Assembly: GCA_048268105.1 (NCBI GenBank) | Contig: JBLWWH010000032.1 | Coordinates: 1 to 19,144, forward strand | Length of the DNA stretch: 19,144 nt | Source of the DNA: Profundicola sp048268105 | Lineage (GTDB): Bacteria > Bacteroidota > Bacteroidia > Flavobacteriales > Weeksellaceae | Reading direction: 5' to 3' | Shown here: in pieces, positions 1-9,781 of the stretch | Numbering within the stretch: the stretch's first letter is position 1 | How the letters are laid out: each line of letters begins with the position of its first letter | Program-made: the position numbers and the translations under genes | The notes under the pieces: model-generated | The model's input: only the letters and a program-made list of their open reading frames with translations | Told to the model about the DNA's origin: nothing | Databases searched by the model: none

Positions 1-644
1 TTTGGTGAGAAACTATTTGATAGAGTGATAGTTGCAGCAATATCAAGCCGATAGGCGCGATTGCGGACAATCAAAAAATTTTTTTATTGTTTAATAAAAC
101 AAAAGTAATTAAAGCAAATAAAGTAAAATGTTAAATTAACATAATTTTAACAGTAAGAGGTGTTTTAAAATCATTGTTTTTTTACTTAAGAAATAAAAAC
201 GATTGTTGTATAAAGATAAAAAAGTGCTATGAACAATTGCACTAAAATTAATAAGGAATATTTTCTTTTTGAAGATTTTATTCATGCCAATAAGCAAACC
301 ATAAAGTTGCCAGCAATAATTTGATAAATATATAAAATTATTGAATTAATCGAAATAGGATTTGCATTTCATTACAATCATTAAGATTAATAAAATATAT
401 CGATGGCAAATTAGATTAATTTTTCGTATTTTCAGGGAGGTAAAACTTGGTTCTTCAAAAGTCGGGAAAACACTAATTAAGCAAAATGAACTTTATATAT
501 GAATATTATTTAAAAGTTTGCGATTATTTAGTTGCACAAAGTTTTATTATACCTTTGTAAGAAATAATACTTTTGAATTAGGGAGTTTTTCCATGAATTA
601 AAACAAAATTCTTTTTATATTATTTGAAAGTGTGAAAATAGTTT
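1..644. other. Gene-poor AT-rich region upstream of map
   Basis: No complete gene is visible in these 644 bases. The first 75 or so are clearly richer in G+C than the rest. They could be the tail of a rightward gene: frame 1 reads FGEKLFDRVIVAAISSR and stops with TAG at 52-54. They could equally be the start or leader of a leftward gene, since that strand is also open and a TAnnTTTG-like box pointing left lies at 100-107. I cannot choose between these. From about 80 to 540 the sequence is very AT-rich with frequent stops in every frame. An AGGGAGG at 434-440 precedes only a 9-codon reading frame. I see no tRNA, rRNA or strong terminator hairpin. Confidence 0.5.
550..575 (+). promoter_or_regulatory. 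Candidate -7 boxes for map
   Basis: Two matches to the Bacteroidota -7 consensus TAnnTTTG precede map: TACCTTTG at 550-557 and TACTTTTG at 568-575. They would give leaders of roughly 60-90 bases. Neither has a TTG or TTTG at the expected 19-20 base spacing upstream, so support is partial. In DNA this AT-rich, single boxes also occur by chance. Confidence 0.35.
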
Positions 645-1466
645 ATGATTATAATTAAGACAGCAGAAGAATTAGAGTTAATGTATCAAAGTGCGCAATT
701 GGTTTCCAAAACTTTGGGCGAGGTTGCCAAAATCATTAAACCAGGCGTAACGACCCAACAAATCAATGATTTGGGTGATGCATTCATTCGTGATCATGGT
801 GGTTATCCTGCGTTTCTTGGAATGTATGATTTTCCAAAATCACTTTGTATTTCACCTAATGAGCAGGTAGTACACGGAATTCCTAATGATGAGCCCTTAA
901 AAGATGGCGATATTGTCTCTGTGGATATTGGTGTATATATGAATGAATTTTATGGAGATCATGCTTATACATTTAAAGTAGGAGAGGTTTCTCCAGAAGT
1001 TGAAAAATTACTTAAAATTACCAAGGAAAGTTTATACGAAGGAATTCGTGCTTTTAAAAAAGGCAATAGAGTAGGAGATATTGGTTATGCTATTCAAACT
1101 TATTGTGAAGCTGAGGGTTATGGTGTGGTTAGAGAGCTCGTAGGTCACGGTTTGGGTAAAACTATGCACGAAGATCCACAAGTCCCAAATTATGGACGTC
1201 GTGGTACAGGCAAAGCTTTAAAAGATGGAATGGTGCTGGCGATTGAGCCTATGATTAATATGGGAACAAGATCTGTTAAGTTTCACAAAGATGGCTGGAC
1301 AGTTACTACCCGAGACAATAAATATTCAGCGCATTTTGAACATGATGTTACGATGGTAAACGGAGAACCAAGATTGCTTTCTACCTTCCAATATATTTAT
1401 GATGTTTTAGGAATTGAAAGTGACGAAGAAAAAGAATTTCTATTTAAAGACGCTACTTTTAATTAA
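645..1466 (+). CDS. map: Methionine aminopeptidase, type I
   Basis: Cytosolic metalloprotease that removes the initiator methionine from new proteins when the second residue is small. The 273-residue product shows the complete M24 'pita-bread' set of metal ligands: D94 (VSVDIG), D105 (GDHAYTF), H168 (GHGLGKTMHED), E201 (AIEPMI) and E232 (FEHDVTM). H78 in VVHGIP and H175 are the usual substrate-pocket histidines. There is no N-terminal SH3-binding zinc finger, so it is the short bacterial type I form. It carries about 20 residues beyond the catalytic fold at the C-terminus. The ATG at 645 is the first in frame and starts directly at the family N-terminus (MIIIKTAEELELM). It has no strong ribosome binding site, which is normal in this phylum. 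The methyltransferase gene starts 30 bases downstream on the same strand, so the two are probably cotranscribed. Confidence 0.96.
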   Translation: MIIIKTAEELELMYQSAQLVSKTLGEVAKIIKPGVTTQQINDLGDAFIRDHGGYPAFLGMYDFPKSLCISPNEQVVHGIPNDEPLKDGDIVSVDIGVYMNEFYGDHAYTFKVGEVSPEVEKLLKITKESLYEGIRAFKKGNRVGDIGYAIQTYCEAEGYGVVRELVGHGLGKTMHEDPQVPNYGRRGTGKALKDGMVLAIEPMINMGTRSVKFHKDGWTVTTRDNKYSAHFEHDVTMVNGEPRLLSTFQYIYDVLGIESDEEKEFLFKDATFN

Positions 1467-1496
1467 TTAAAACAAACTTCGTTGGCTAAATAGCTT

Positions 1497-2270
1497 ATGG
1501 AATATCTTTTGAAAAAAGCTTTAAATCTTTTTCCACGTCCGTGGCTTATTCGCATGAGTTATGTAGCACGACCATTTTTGGTTCAATTCTATAAAGGAAA
1601 TAATTACGTCGATCCAATTGATGGCAAATCCTATCGAAAGCTTTTGGCTTACGGTTATCAAAAGCCAAGACCGAATGTACTTTCGCCTTCAACATTATCT
1701 TTGGAGAGGCATCGCCTGATGTGGCTTTATTTAAAGAATGAAACTAATTTTTTTTCAGCTCCTTTAAAAGTTTTGCACATTGCTCCAGAACAAGCATTTC
1801 TAAAGCGATTTAGGAAAATGTCTAATTTAGAATACACTACATTAGACATAGAATCTCCCTTAGCTGATATTAAAGCGGATATAAGGAATTTACCTTTGGA
1901 AGATAATTCCTATGATGTGATTTTTTGCAATCATGTTTTAGAGCATATAACAGAGGATAGTCAAGCAATGCAAGAATTGTATCGCGTTATGAAACCTGGT
2001 GGTTGGGGGATTTTTCAAGTTCCGATGAAGTATAATATGCAGGAAACTTATGAGGATTTCTCCATAACATCACCACAAGACCGACAAAAACATTTTGGGC
2101 AATATGATCATGTGCGTTGGTATGGGATGGATTATTTTGATAGGTTAGAAAATGCTGGATTTGAGGTAGATACCAACTATGGAACACATCGTTTTTCTGA
2201 AGTAGAGCAAAAAAAATATGCTTTGATGGAAGAGGAAATACTTCCGGTGGTGCATAAACCTTACTTGTAA
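1497..2270 (+). CDS. Class I SAM-dependent methyltransferase
   Basis: Predicted cytosolic methyltransferase of 257 residues; the substrate is unknown. The Rossmann-type SAM fold starts near residue 91. Motif I is the variant KVLHIAPEQ instead of a glycine-rich loop. An acidic strand end follows (TTLDIES, about 114-120), then ADIRNLP, the NHVLEHI segment (145-151), and the motif typical of methyltransferase type 11 proteins, LYRVMKPGGWGIFQVP (161-176). Residues 37-72 (YVDPIDGKSYRKLLAYG, then SPSTLSLERHRLMWLYL) have the spacing of an N-terminal zinc ribbon, but aspartate, serine and threonine stand where the CxxC pairs would be. The gene probably belongs to one operon with map. The family is found widely in Flavobacteriia as far as I recall, but I know of no established function. 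It could act on a small molecule, lipid or glycan rather than on a macromolecule. Confidence 0.88.
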   Translation: MEYLLKKALNLFPRPWLIRMSYVARPFLVQFYKGNNYVDPIDGKSYRKLLAYGYQKPRPNVLSPSTLSLERHRLMWLYLKNETNFFSAPLKVLHIAPEQAFLKRFRKMSNLEYTTLDIESPLADIKADIRNLPLEDNSYDVIFCNHVLEHITEDSQAMQELYRVMKPGGWGIFQVPMKYNMQETYEDFSITSPQDRQKHFGQYDHVRWYGMDYFDRLENAGFEVDTNYGTHRFSEVEQKKYALMEEEILPVVHKPYL

Positions 2271-2483
2271 TATTCATTATCCCGTTGACTTCTTTATAAA
2301 ACGCTAAGTAATTTCTCATTTGACATTCCGAAAAATGATCTCAGAAAATCTTTATTTATTTAACAGAATTTAAAAAATAAATTTGTTAAATTAATGAATA
2401 ATAAAGTAATTGAGCCTACTATGTGTTAAATTGCAAAGATTTTTATATATGATGTTATTTTCAATTTAAATTTATTACCTATT

Positions 2484-5400
2484 TTGAATCATAAAGTTAA
2501 AAAAGCATTCAAGATTTTCGGGATTGTCATTTTTTCTCTCTTGATCCTCGTTACCGCCTTGATTTTGAGTTTAAGGTTACCATTTGTTCAAAATGAAGTC
2601 AAAAATTATTTAGTGGGTTATTTGGAAGATAAAATTGAAACTAAGGTAGCATTGGATCGGGTTTATATAGATTTTCCCAGCAGTATCGTCATGGAAAATT
2701 TGTATTTGCAAGGGCAAAAAACCGATACTTTACTTTTTGCGAAAAAATTTGATGTTGGTCTAAATATTCCAAAATTATTGAAAAATACAGTTGATTTAAC
2801 GTCGATTGATTTAGATGGAATTCACGCCAATGTGGTTAGAAATCCTGACGGAACTTTCAATTTTGATTATATAATTGATGCTTTTGTAACGAAAGACCAG
2901 GAGGCTACCGAATCAGAACCATGGGTGATTTCTTTAGACAAAATCAAACTGCATGATATTCACGTAAATTTCAATGATCTTCAACGAAAGAATGATCTCA
3001 AAGTATATTTCAATCATTTTGAAACAACCGTGGAAGAGTTTGATTTGGAACAAAATAGTTATGCGCTTGATGCTATCGTTATGGATGGATTAAACCTGTC
3101 CATGGATCAAGATTTATTGGAGGAAGTTGCCCAAGAGACCGAGGAAAAAGTGGATTCTCTCAATGCACAAGCTCCTATGAAAATTGATTTGAATCGGTTA
3201 GAACTTACCAACTTTAATGTGCATTATGCCGACGCCATTACCCAAACTTATGGTGATGTAATTTTCGAAGAACTTTCTTCGGATATCGATGAAATTAATT
3301 TAGAAAAACAAATTTATCGCATTGATAATATTGTACTTTCTAATGCCGATCTCAAGATTGATTTATTTCTTCCTGCCGAAGATCATAACACCTCAGCCGA
3401 GAATCCTTCTTCCAACACTAATCCGATTGTAGTTTTGAACGATTTGGATTTTGAAAACGTAAAATTACAATATGATAATTCGGCGTTGGGGAATCAAGCC
3501 GGATTGGATTACAATCACTTAAATTTTGAAAAAATCAATCTTTCGGCGGAAGATTTTGAGATGAAAGACGGAGAAATCTCCGGTAAAATTGCATCTGCGC
3601 AAATTATTGAACCTCAACACCTAAACATTCGTGAACTACGAACCAATTTCTTATACGGTACTAATCAATCCTATTTAAAAAATCTTTATTTGGAAACTGA
3701 TCGTTCGGTCTTGAGGGATGAATTGATTTTATCTTATCATAATCAAGACCAACTTTCTATCGATCCGGGTTCAGTAAATATTCAGGCAGATATCAATCAA
3801 TCCCGCATTAGCCTACGTGATATATTAGATTTTATGCCCTCTTTGGCTACTACAGCGCCATTTGATAAATATCCAAACGCAATTATCAACCTTGATACTG
3901 ATTTGTTCGGAACTTTAAATGATATTCGAATCCGACATTTAAATGCTGATGGTTTGGGCGATATAAAATTAGCGGTTACAGGCAATGTCAAAAATGCCAT
4001 GAACCCTGATTATTTGGCCTATGATTTAAACATAGGAAATTTGTCAGGTTCTTCAAAAACACTTCAAAATATACTTCCGCTCAACACCATCCCCAACAAT
4101 ATTCGCGTACCGGACAAATTTTGGTTGAATGGTACAGCCAAAGGGAATACCGAAATTGTAGACGCCAACCTTCATGTCAATTCCACCGATGGAAAAGCGG
4201 ATGTTTTAGCACAATTGGATTTAAGGAATAAAGGCAAAGAAAAATATGATATCAATACCCATTTGACCGATTTAAACATAGGTAAAATCCTTAAAAATAA
4301 GGATTTAGGAAAAATTTCAGGAAAAATTTATGCAAATGGGGTTGGCTTTGAACCACAAACGGCGAATTTAAACTTTACGGGTGATATCAACTATATCGAT
4401 TACAACCGATATCGCTATCGCAAGATGAATTTAGAAGGTGACTTGAAAAATGGATATTATAATGTTTTGTTAGATTCCAAAGATCCCAGCGCTAACCTTA
4501 CGCTACGTGCGAAAGGCTACTTTGATGAGGCACAACCTACGATTCAAATGGCAGGGAATATCAGGCAATTAAACCTGCAAAAATTGAATTTTTATGATGA
4601 GCCTTTAATTCTGGCAGGAAATATCAACGGTGATTTTACCAATCTAAATCCCGATGAATTAAACGGTGAATTTACACTTAGCAATTTTGCCATTTCTGAT
4701 ACCCAAGATGTTTTCCCGATGCAAGAAGTTCATTTTGTAGCAGCAAACAATGCTTCAGTTAATTCTTTAACACTGAACTCTCAAGTGGCGGATGTTTATT
4801 TAACTGGAGATTATCAATTGACCAAGATATTTGATGCGATGATGCAAACCATCAATAAGTATTATCAATTTCAACCCAAAAGCAATACGGCAATCGTAGC
4901 AGGTCAGTACATGGATTTTGATATCAAAATCAAGGATGATGATCTCATCAGAAAATTTCTTCCTGATTTAGAAGCATTTGAAACCATTACGCTTACCGGA
5001 AATTATAATACCGATACCGAAAGTCTAAATATTGAAGGTAATATTCCTTCGCTAAGCTATGGCGAATATAATTTGGAGAGTGGTAAACTTCTCGTAAATA
5101 CCGAAAATAATGCGATTCAATACAACTTGAATTTTGCAGGTTTAAATAGTGAACAATTTCAATTAAACCAATTGGCAGCTGTGGGTAACATTGCCCAAAA
5201 CACCATCGATTATAATATTTCTACCCAAGATGTTGAAGGGGAAGAGCAATATTTAATTGCCGGAAATATTAAATCCCAAAATGATCAACATATCATTCAA
5301 TTAGACCCGAATGGATTTAAGTTGAATTATGATAATTGGGAAGTAAATCCGGATAACCAATTAAGATTCAATAATTCGGGTGGAATTCATGCCGATAATT

Positions 5401-7442
5401 TTATATTACGAAATGGCAATAGCGTCATTGAAATCCAATCAGAAAATCAAAATTTAAATAGTCCATTAAATATCAATTTAAAAGATTTTGAAATTGCCAC
5501 CATTACAGAAATCATCAAAAAAGACGAATTACCCGCCAGCGGAACCATAAATGGAGATATTGCTTTGCGTGACATTCAATCGAATATGAATTTCACAACC
5601 GATTTGCAAATTGCTGATCTTTCGGCTTATGAGCAATTAATTGGTGATTTAAACCTTCAAGTCAATAGCAAAAATGCTGATTTATTGGACGTGAATGTCC
5701 TATTATCTGACAACGGAAATGATGCCAAAATCACTGGTGATTATAGAATTTCTACTCAAGCGCTTAATTTAACTTTAGATTTAAATCGTTTGAATTTTGA
5801 AAGTTTAGAAGGTTTAGCCCAAAATGAAATCCAAGAAACCGAGGGTTATTTTACCGGAAAATTAGATATAAACGGAACTACCGATGCGCCTAAAATTGTT
5901 GGAAAAATAGAATTGAATGATATTGGTTTAAAAATCACTCAAACAGGAAGCGATTTCAGAAATATTAATGACGAATTGATTATGAATCAAGAAGGAATTT
6001 TATTCAATTCATTTACGCTTACCGACAATTCCGGGAATGAGTTAGTAGTCAACGGAAAAGTCTTAACGCAAGATTATACCAATTTTGCCTTTAATCTTGA
6101 TGTAAAATCAGATGATTTTAAGGTGGTTGATTCCGAAGAAAATAACGACCAAATGATATTTGGTGTTTTGGCCATAGACGCCGACTTGCAAATTGGTGGA
6201 GATTTGGATTTACCCAAAGTGGACGGCTCTTTGGCAGTAACTGATGTTACCGATTTTACCTTTGTCGTTCCACAAGATACACCCTCCTTAGAAGCAAGAG
6301 AAGGGATTGTAAAATTTGTGGACAAAGATCAAGTGGCCTTGCAAGGAACATTGGTTAACGATTCTATCCCAAGCGAAACACGCATAAAAGGTATGGATGT
6401 AAATGTGGGCATAAGTGTTACAAAAGAAGCTAATATTTCCCTTATTATCGACAAAGCTACCGGTGATTTTGTAAAATTAAGCGGTGATGCGGAATTAACG
6501 GGTGGTATAGACCCTTCAGGCAAAACAACATTGGTTGGCGTATACCAAGTAGAAGAGGGAGCTTATGAATTGAATGTTAGTTTAATGAAAAGAAGATTTG
6601 ACATTCAAAAAGGCAGCACTATTACGTGGAACGGAGAACCATTAGAAGCGACTTTGGATATTACGGCAATTTACAAAACCAATGCTGCACCTATTGATTT
6701 GGTACAACAACAATTGAGCGGACTTTCGCCGGCTGAATATAATATGTATAAACAACGAATCCCGTTTAAAACGGTTTTAAAGATGGAAGGCGATATCATG
6801 AAGCCAGTCATTACTTTTGACATTACGTTAGAAGATGATAATTCATCCATCGCAACGTCCGTTATTGATAATACCAAAACCAAATTACAGCAGATTCGCC
6901 AAGATGAATCAGAATTGAACAAGCAGGTTTTTGCCCTATTGCTTATGAATAGATTTATTGGTGAAAATCCGTTTGCTACTGAATCAGGAATGTCTGCCGG
7001 AACTATGGCAAGACAAAGTGTGAGTCAAATACTTTCTCAACAACTAAACAAAATTGCATCTGATCTAATTGCCGGCGTTGACTTGGAGTTTGATTTTAAT
7101 TCTTATGATGATTATTCTCAAGGAGAAAAAAATACACGAACAGATTTGGATGTAGGTTTAAGCAAAAGATTATTGAACGACCGAATTAAAATAACCGTGG
7201 GCAGTAAGTTCGGTTTGGAAGGAACAGCTAGAGAGAATGAAGAAATGACCAATATTGCAGGAGACGTGAATATAGATTATATGCTTTCCAAAAACGGAAG
7301 ATATGTATTGCGTGCTTTCAGAACCAATCAATATGAAGTGGCGTTGCAAGGTCAAATCATAGAGACGGGATTAGGTTTTATCATCACTTTAGAGTTTGAT
7401 GAATTCAAAGATATTTTTCAAAAAAATCAAAAAAAAGACTAA
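2484..7442 (+). CDS. tamB: Translocation and assembly module protein TamB (DUF490 family)
   Basis: Large periplasm-spanning protein (1652 residues), anchored in the inner membrane by one helix at about residues 10-30. The rest is a long repetitive beta-rich region, expected to form a hydrophobic groove reaching the outer membrane. Family members help insert outer-membrane proteins and are implicated in phospholipid transport between membranes. The N-terminal part is AsmA-like. The C-terminal DUF490/TamB_C domain, about 1170-1640, is recognisable from GGIDPSGKTTLVGVYQVEEG, then KRRFDIQKGSTITWNGEP and TAIYKTNAAPIDL. The start is TTG: an in-frame TAA lies at 2427-2429, no ATG lies between it and 2484, and the first internal ATG (about residue 70) would delete the membrane anchor. 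The Omp85 partner starts 12 bases downstream, the usual tamB-tamA/L arrangement. The 213 bases upstream hold only a degenerate promoter-like TAAATTGC at 2427-2434. Confidence 0.93.
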   Translation: MNHKVKKAFKIFGIVIFSLLILVTALILSLRLPFVQNEVKNYLVGYLEDKIETKVALDRVYIDFPSSIVMENLYLQGQKTDTLLFAKKFDVGLNIPKLLKNTVDLTSIDLDGIHANVVRNPDGTFNFDYIIDAFVTKDQEATESEPWVISLDKIKLHDIHVNFNDLQRKNDLKVYFNHFETTVEEFDLEQNSYALDAIVMDGLNLSMDQDLLEEVAQETEEKVDSLNAQAPMKIDLNRLELTNFNVHYADAITQTYGDVIFEELSSDIDEINLEKQIYRIDNIVLSNADLKIDLFLPAEDHNTSAENPSSNTNPIVVLNDLDFENVKLQYDNSALGNQAGLDYNHLNFEKINLSAEDFEMKDGEISGKIASAQIIEPQHLNIRELRTNFLYGTNQSYLKNLYLETDRSVLRDELILSYHNQDQLSIDPGSVNIQADINQSRISLRDILDFMPSLATTAPFDKYPNAIINLDTDLFGTLNDIRIRHLNADGLGDIKLAVTGNVKNAMNPDYLAYDLNIGNLSGSSKTLQNILPLNTIPNNIRVPDKFWLNGTAKGNTEIVDANLHVNSTDGKADVLAQLDLRNKGKEKYDINTHLTDLNIGKILKNKDLGKISGKIYANGVGFEPQTANLNFTGDINYIDYNRYRYRKMNLEGDLKNGYYNVLLDSKDPSANLTLRAKGYFDEAQPTIQMAGNIRQLNLQKLNFYDEPLILAGNINGDFTNLNPDELNGEFTLSNFAISDTQDVFPMQEVHFVAANNASVNSLTLNSQVADVYLTGDYQLTKIFDAMMQTINKYYQFQPKSNTAIVAGQYMDFDIKIKDDDLIRKFLPDLEAFETITLTGNYNTDTESLNIEGNIPSLSYGEYNLESGKLLVNTENNAIQYNLNFAGLNSEQFQLNQLAAVGNIAQNTIDYNISTQDVEGEEQYLIAGNIKSQNDQHIIQLDPNGFKLNYDNWEVNPDNQLRFNNSGGIHADNFILRNGNSVIEIQSENQNLNSPLNINLKDFEIATITEIIKKDELPASGTINGDIALRDIQSNMNFTTDLQIADLSAYEQLIGDLNLQVNSKNADLLDVNVLLSDNGNDAKITGDYRISTQALNLTLDLNRLNFESLEGLAQNEIQETEGYFTGKLDINGTTDAPKIVGKIELNDIGLKITQTGSDFRNINDELIMNQEGILFNSFTLTDNSGNELVVNGKVLTQDYTNFAFNLDVKSDDFKVVDSEENNDQMIFGVLAIDADLQIGGDLDLPKVDGSLAVTDVTDFTFVVPQDTPSLEAREGIVKFVDKDQVALQGTLVNDSIPSETRIKGMDVNVGISVTKEANISLIIDKATGDFVKLSGDAELTGGIDPSGKTTLVGVYQVEEGAYELNVSLMKRRFDIQKGSTITWNGEPLEATLDITAIYKTNAAPIDLVQQQLSGLSPAEYNMYKQRIPFKTVLKMEGDIMKPVITFDITLEDDNSSIATSVIDNTKTKLQQIRQDESELNKQVFALLLMNRFIGENPFATESGMSAGTMARQSVSQILSQQLNKIASDLIAGVDLEFDFNSYDDYSQGEKNTRTDLDVGLSKRLLNDRIKITVGSKFGLEGTARENEEMTNIAGDVNIDYMLSKNGRYVLRAFRTNQYEVALQGQIIETGLGFIITLEFDEFKDIFQKNQKKD

Positions 7443-7454
7443 AAGATTAATTCA

Positions 7455-9764
7455 ATGATGAAGAGGATATATCACTATATATTATACACTGTTTTTGCAT
7501 TCAATCTTTTATCATGCGGTACTTCAAAATTAGAAGAGGGCGAATATTTGTACACCGGTGCAGATATTGAAATAGAGGATGAAAATTTAGAAAAAACTAC
7601 TAAAAGCACGTTAAAAGAAGGCATTCAAGATAATCTTTCGCCCAAACCGAATACTTCTATTTTAGGTTTCAGACCCAAGCTTTTTATTTACAATTTAGCA
7701 GGTGGTGAAAATTCCGACAAAGGCTTAGGCAAATGGTTGAAAGAAAAAGCAGGCGAAGAACCGGTTCTTTTAAGTGATGTAGATCGACCATTCAACCGTG
7801 ATATCATTGTAAATTATGCAGAAAATAAAGGTTTTTTTAAAGCCAAAGCTACTTATGATACCGTAACTAAAAACAAAACCGCCAAGGTGGTTTATACACT
7901 CCAACCCGGTAAAAGATTTATGATTAACGAGCTTAGTTATGAGTTAGATTCTTCGGCCTTAGGAAAAGCCATATCACAGGTAACAGGTAATTCTTTGCTC
8001 AAAACCGATGACCCTTTTGACCTTGATGTAATAAAAGCAGAAAGAGAACGCATTGATGCTCGATTAAAAGAAAAAGGATTCTATTATTTTCATCCGGATA
8101 ATATATTGGTTGAAGCCGACAGTACAGTGACGACAGAATCCAAAGTTGATTTGAACGCAAAAATTAAAGAAACTACGCCTGAATTAGCCAAAAAACAGTT
8201 CAGTATTAACAAGGTTATCATTTTTGCCGATTACAATATCAACGATCTTACCCGAAAAGGATATGCAATTCCTTACGGAACGGATTCTCTTGAGATATAT
8301 AACGACATGTATGTGATTGATCCTGATAAAAGGTTCAAACCCAAAATGTTTAATAGATCCATGCAATTTAGAACGGGTGATCTTTACAACAGAACCAATC
8401 ACAATTTAACCCTCAACCGATTAATCAGTTTGGGCGTTTACAAATTTGTTAAAAATGAATTTTTTATATCAGATTCTATTCAAAATAAATTTGATGTTTA
8501 TTACCTCTTAACCCCGCGTGAAATGCAGTCTTTGCGTTTGGAAACTACCGGAAGGAGCAATTCTGCCAATTATGTAGGAAGTGAAATTAACTTGAATTGG
8601 ACACACCGAAATTTATTCAGAGCCGCAGAACAACTAAAACTTTCGGCCTATGGTTCTTTTGATGTTCAAATTGGTGGTCCTAAGGATGCCAACAACATTA
8701 TTCGTTTGGGTGCGAATGCGCAATTGTCAATTCCAAGACTGATTGTTCCGTTCAAAGTGAACACGAGAGGTGCCTATGTTCCACGCACGAATGCGAGTAT
8801 TGGTTATGAATTTTTAAACCGAACCCAGCTTTATTCGCTTCATAACTTCAATACGTCGTTTGGTTATTTTTGGAAAGAGAATGTACGCAAAGAGCATGAT
8901 CTCAAATTACTCGATGCCACATTGGTATATCCACAAAATGTTACGCCCAAATATGACAGCATTATGCAAGGGAATCCTAGCTTGCAACGCGTGGTGGAGA
9001 ATCAATTGATATTTGGCCCGACCTACAGCTATACCTACACGACTACGATGATTCCGATTCCGAATACCATATATTATAAAGGGATGGTAGATCTTTCCGG
9101 GAATTTAACCGGTTTATTCATGGGGGCCAATGTAAAAGACGGAAATCAAAAGCGGATTTTTGATATTCCATTTAGTCAATATGCCAAAATGGAACACGAC
9201 TTTAGGTATTATCATGATTTTTCTGAAAAGCACAGTATCGCTTCCAGAGTAATTGCAGGATTGGCTTATCCCTACGGGAATTCGGAATATATCCCATTTT
9301 CTCGTCAGTTTTTTGCCGGTGGTACCAATAGCGTTCGTGCCTTTAGAGCCAGAACTTTAGGACCGGGAAGCTATAATCCCGAATTGGACAATGCCAGTTT
9401 TTATTTTGATCAAGGAGGAGATATTCGGTTGGAATTAAATGCAGAATATAGGCGCAATCTTTGGAAATTTTTGAATATGGCTGCATTTGTAGATGCGGGA
9501 AACATTTGGTTGGTGAATGAAGATCCTGACAGACCCGGCGGAAAGTTTAGCAAGGATTGGTTAAAAGAAATCGCTGTGGGCGCAGGATTAGGATTGCGTA
9601 TGGATTTTAGCATTCTCATCTTAAGATTGGATTTAGCCATGCCGATTAGAAAACCTTATTTGCCAGAAAATGAACGCTGGGTATTTGATCAAATCGATTT
9701 GGGTGACAGTCAATGGCGAAAAGATAATTTAATCCTAAATATTGCCATAGGATATCCTTTTTAA
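7455..9764 (+). CDS. tamL: TamL-type Omp85 outer-membrane lipoprotein (BamA/TamA family)
   Basis: Outer-membrane beta-barrel of 769 residues, the expected partner of the TamB encoded just upstream. The N-terminus is a lipoprotein signal peptide ending in the lipobox LLSC, with lipidated C21 after FAFNL. This lipid anchor marks the Bacteroidota TamL variant as distinct from proteobacterial TamA. POTRA-like segments follow (for example PFNRDIIVNYAENKGFF and FDLDVIKAERERIDARLKEKG). From about residue 380 the Omp85 barrel begins, with the conserved loop 6 motif at about 622-636 in the form GGTNSVRAFRARTLGPG. The protein ends in LNIAIGYPF, a terminal phenylalanine as in a beta-signal recognised by BamA. 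The MM start is compatible with either methionine. It is almost certainly cotranscribed with tamB, and yihY follows after 17 bases. Confidence 0.92.
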   Translation: MMKRIYHYILYTVFAFNLLSCGTSKLEEGEYLYTGADIEIEDENLEKTTKSTLKEGIQDNLSPKPNTSILGFRPKLFIYNLAGGENSDKGLGKWLKEKAGEEPVLLSDVDRPFNRDIIVNYAENKGFFKAKATYDTVTKNKTAKVVYTLQPGKRFMINELSYELDSSALGKAISQVTGNSLLKTDDPFDLDVIKAERERIDARLKEKGFYYFHPDNILVEADSTVTTESKVDLNAKIKETTPELAKKQFSINKVIIFADYNINDLTRKGYAIPYGTDSLEIYNDMYVIDPDKRFKPKMFNRSMQFRTGDLYNRTNHNLTLNRLISLGVYKFVKNEFFISDSIQNKFDVYYLLTPREMQSLRLETTGRSNSANYVGSEINLNWTHRNLFRAAEQLKLSAYGSFDVQIGGPKDANNIIRLGANAQLSIPRLIVPFKVNTRGAYVPRTNASIGYEFLNRTQLYSLHNFNTSFGYFWKENVRKEHDLKLLDATLVYPQNVTPKYDSIMQGNPSLQRVVENQLIFGPTYSYTYTTTMIPIPNTIYYKGMVDLSGNLTGLFMGANVKDGNQKRIFDIPFSQYAKMEHDFRYYHDFSEKHSIASRVIAGLAYPYGNSEYIPFSRQFFAGGTNSVRAFRARTLGPGSYNPELDNASFYFDQGGDIRLELNAEYRRNLWKFLNMAAFVDAGNIWLVNEDPDRPGGKFSKDWLKEIAVGAGLGLRMDFSILILRLDLAMPIRKPYLPENERWVFDQIDLGDSQWRKDNLILNIAIGYPF

Positions 9765-9781
9765 CCTTAAAAAACTTAACT

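Noticed and set aside
434..476. AGGGAGG followed by a TTG-started frame
   Set aside because: The frame is only nine codons long, and strong Shine-Dalgarno sites are not typical in this phylum.
1987..2319. 110-codon frame opposite the methyltransferase
   Set aside because: It lies mostly antisense to a clear coding region, has no recognisable motif, and looks like a composition shadow.
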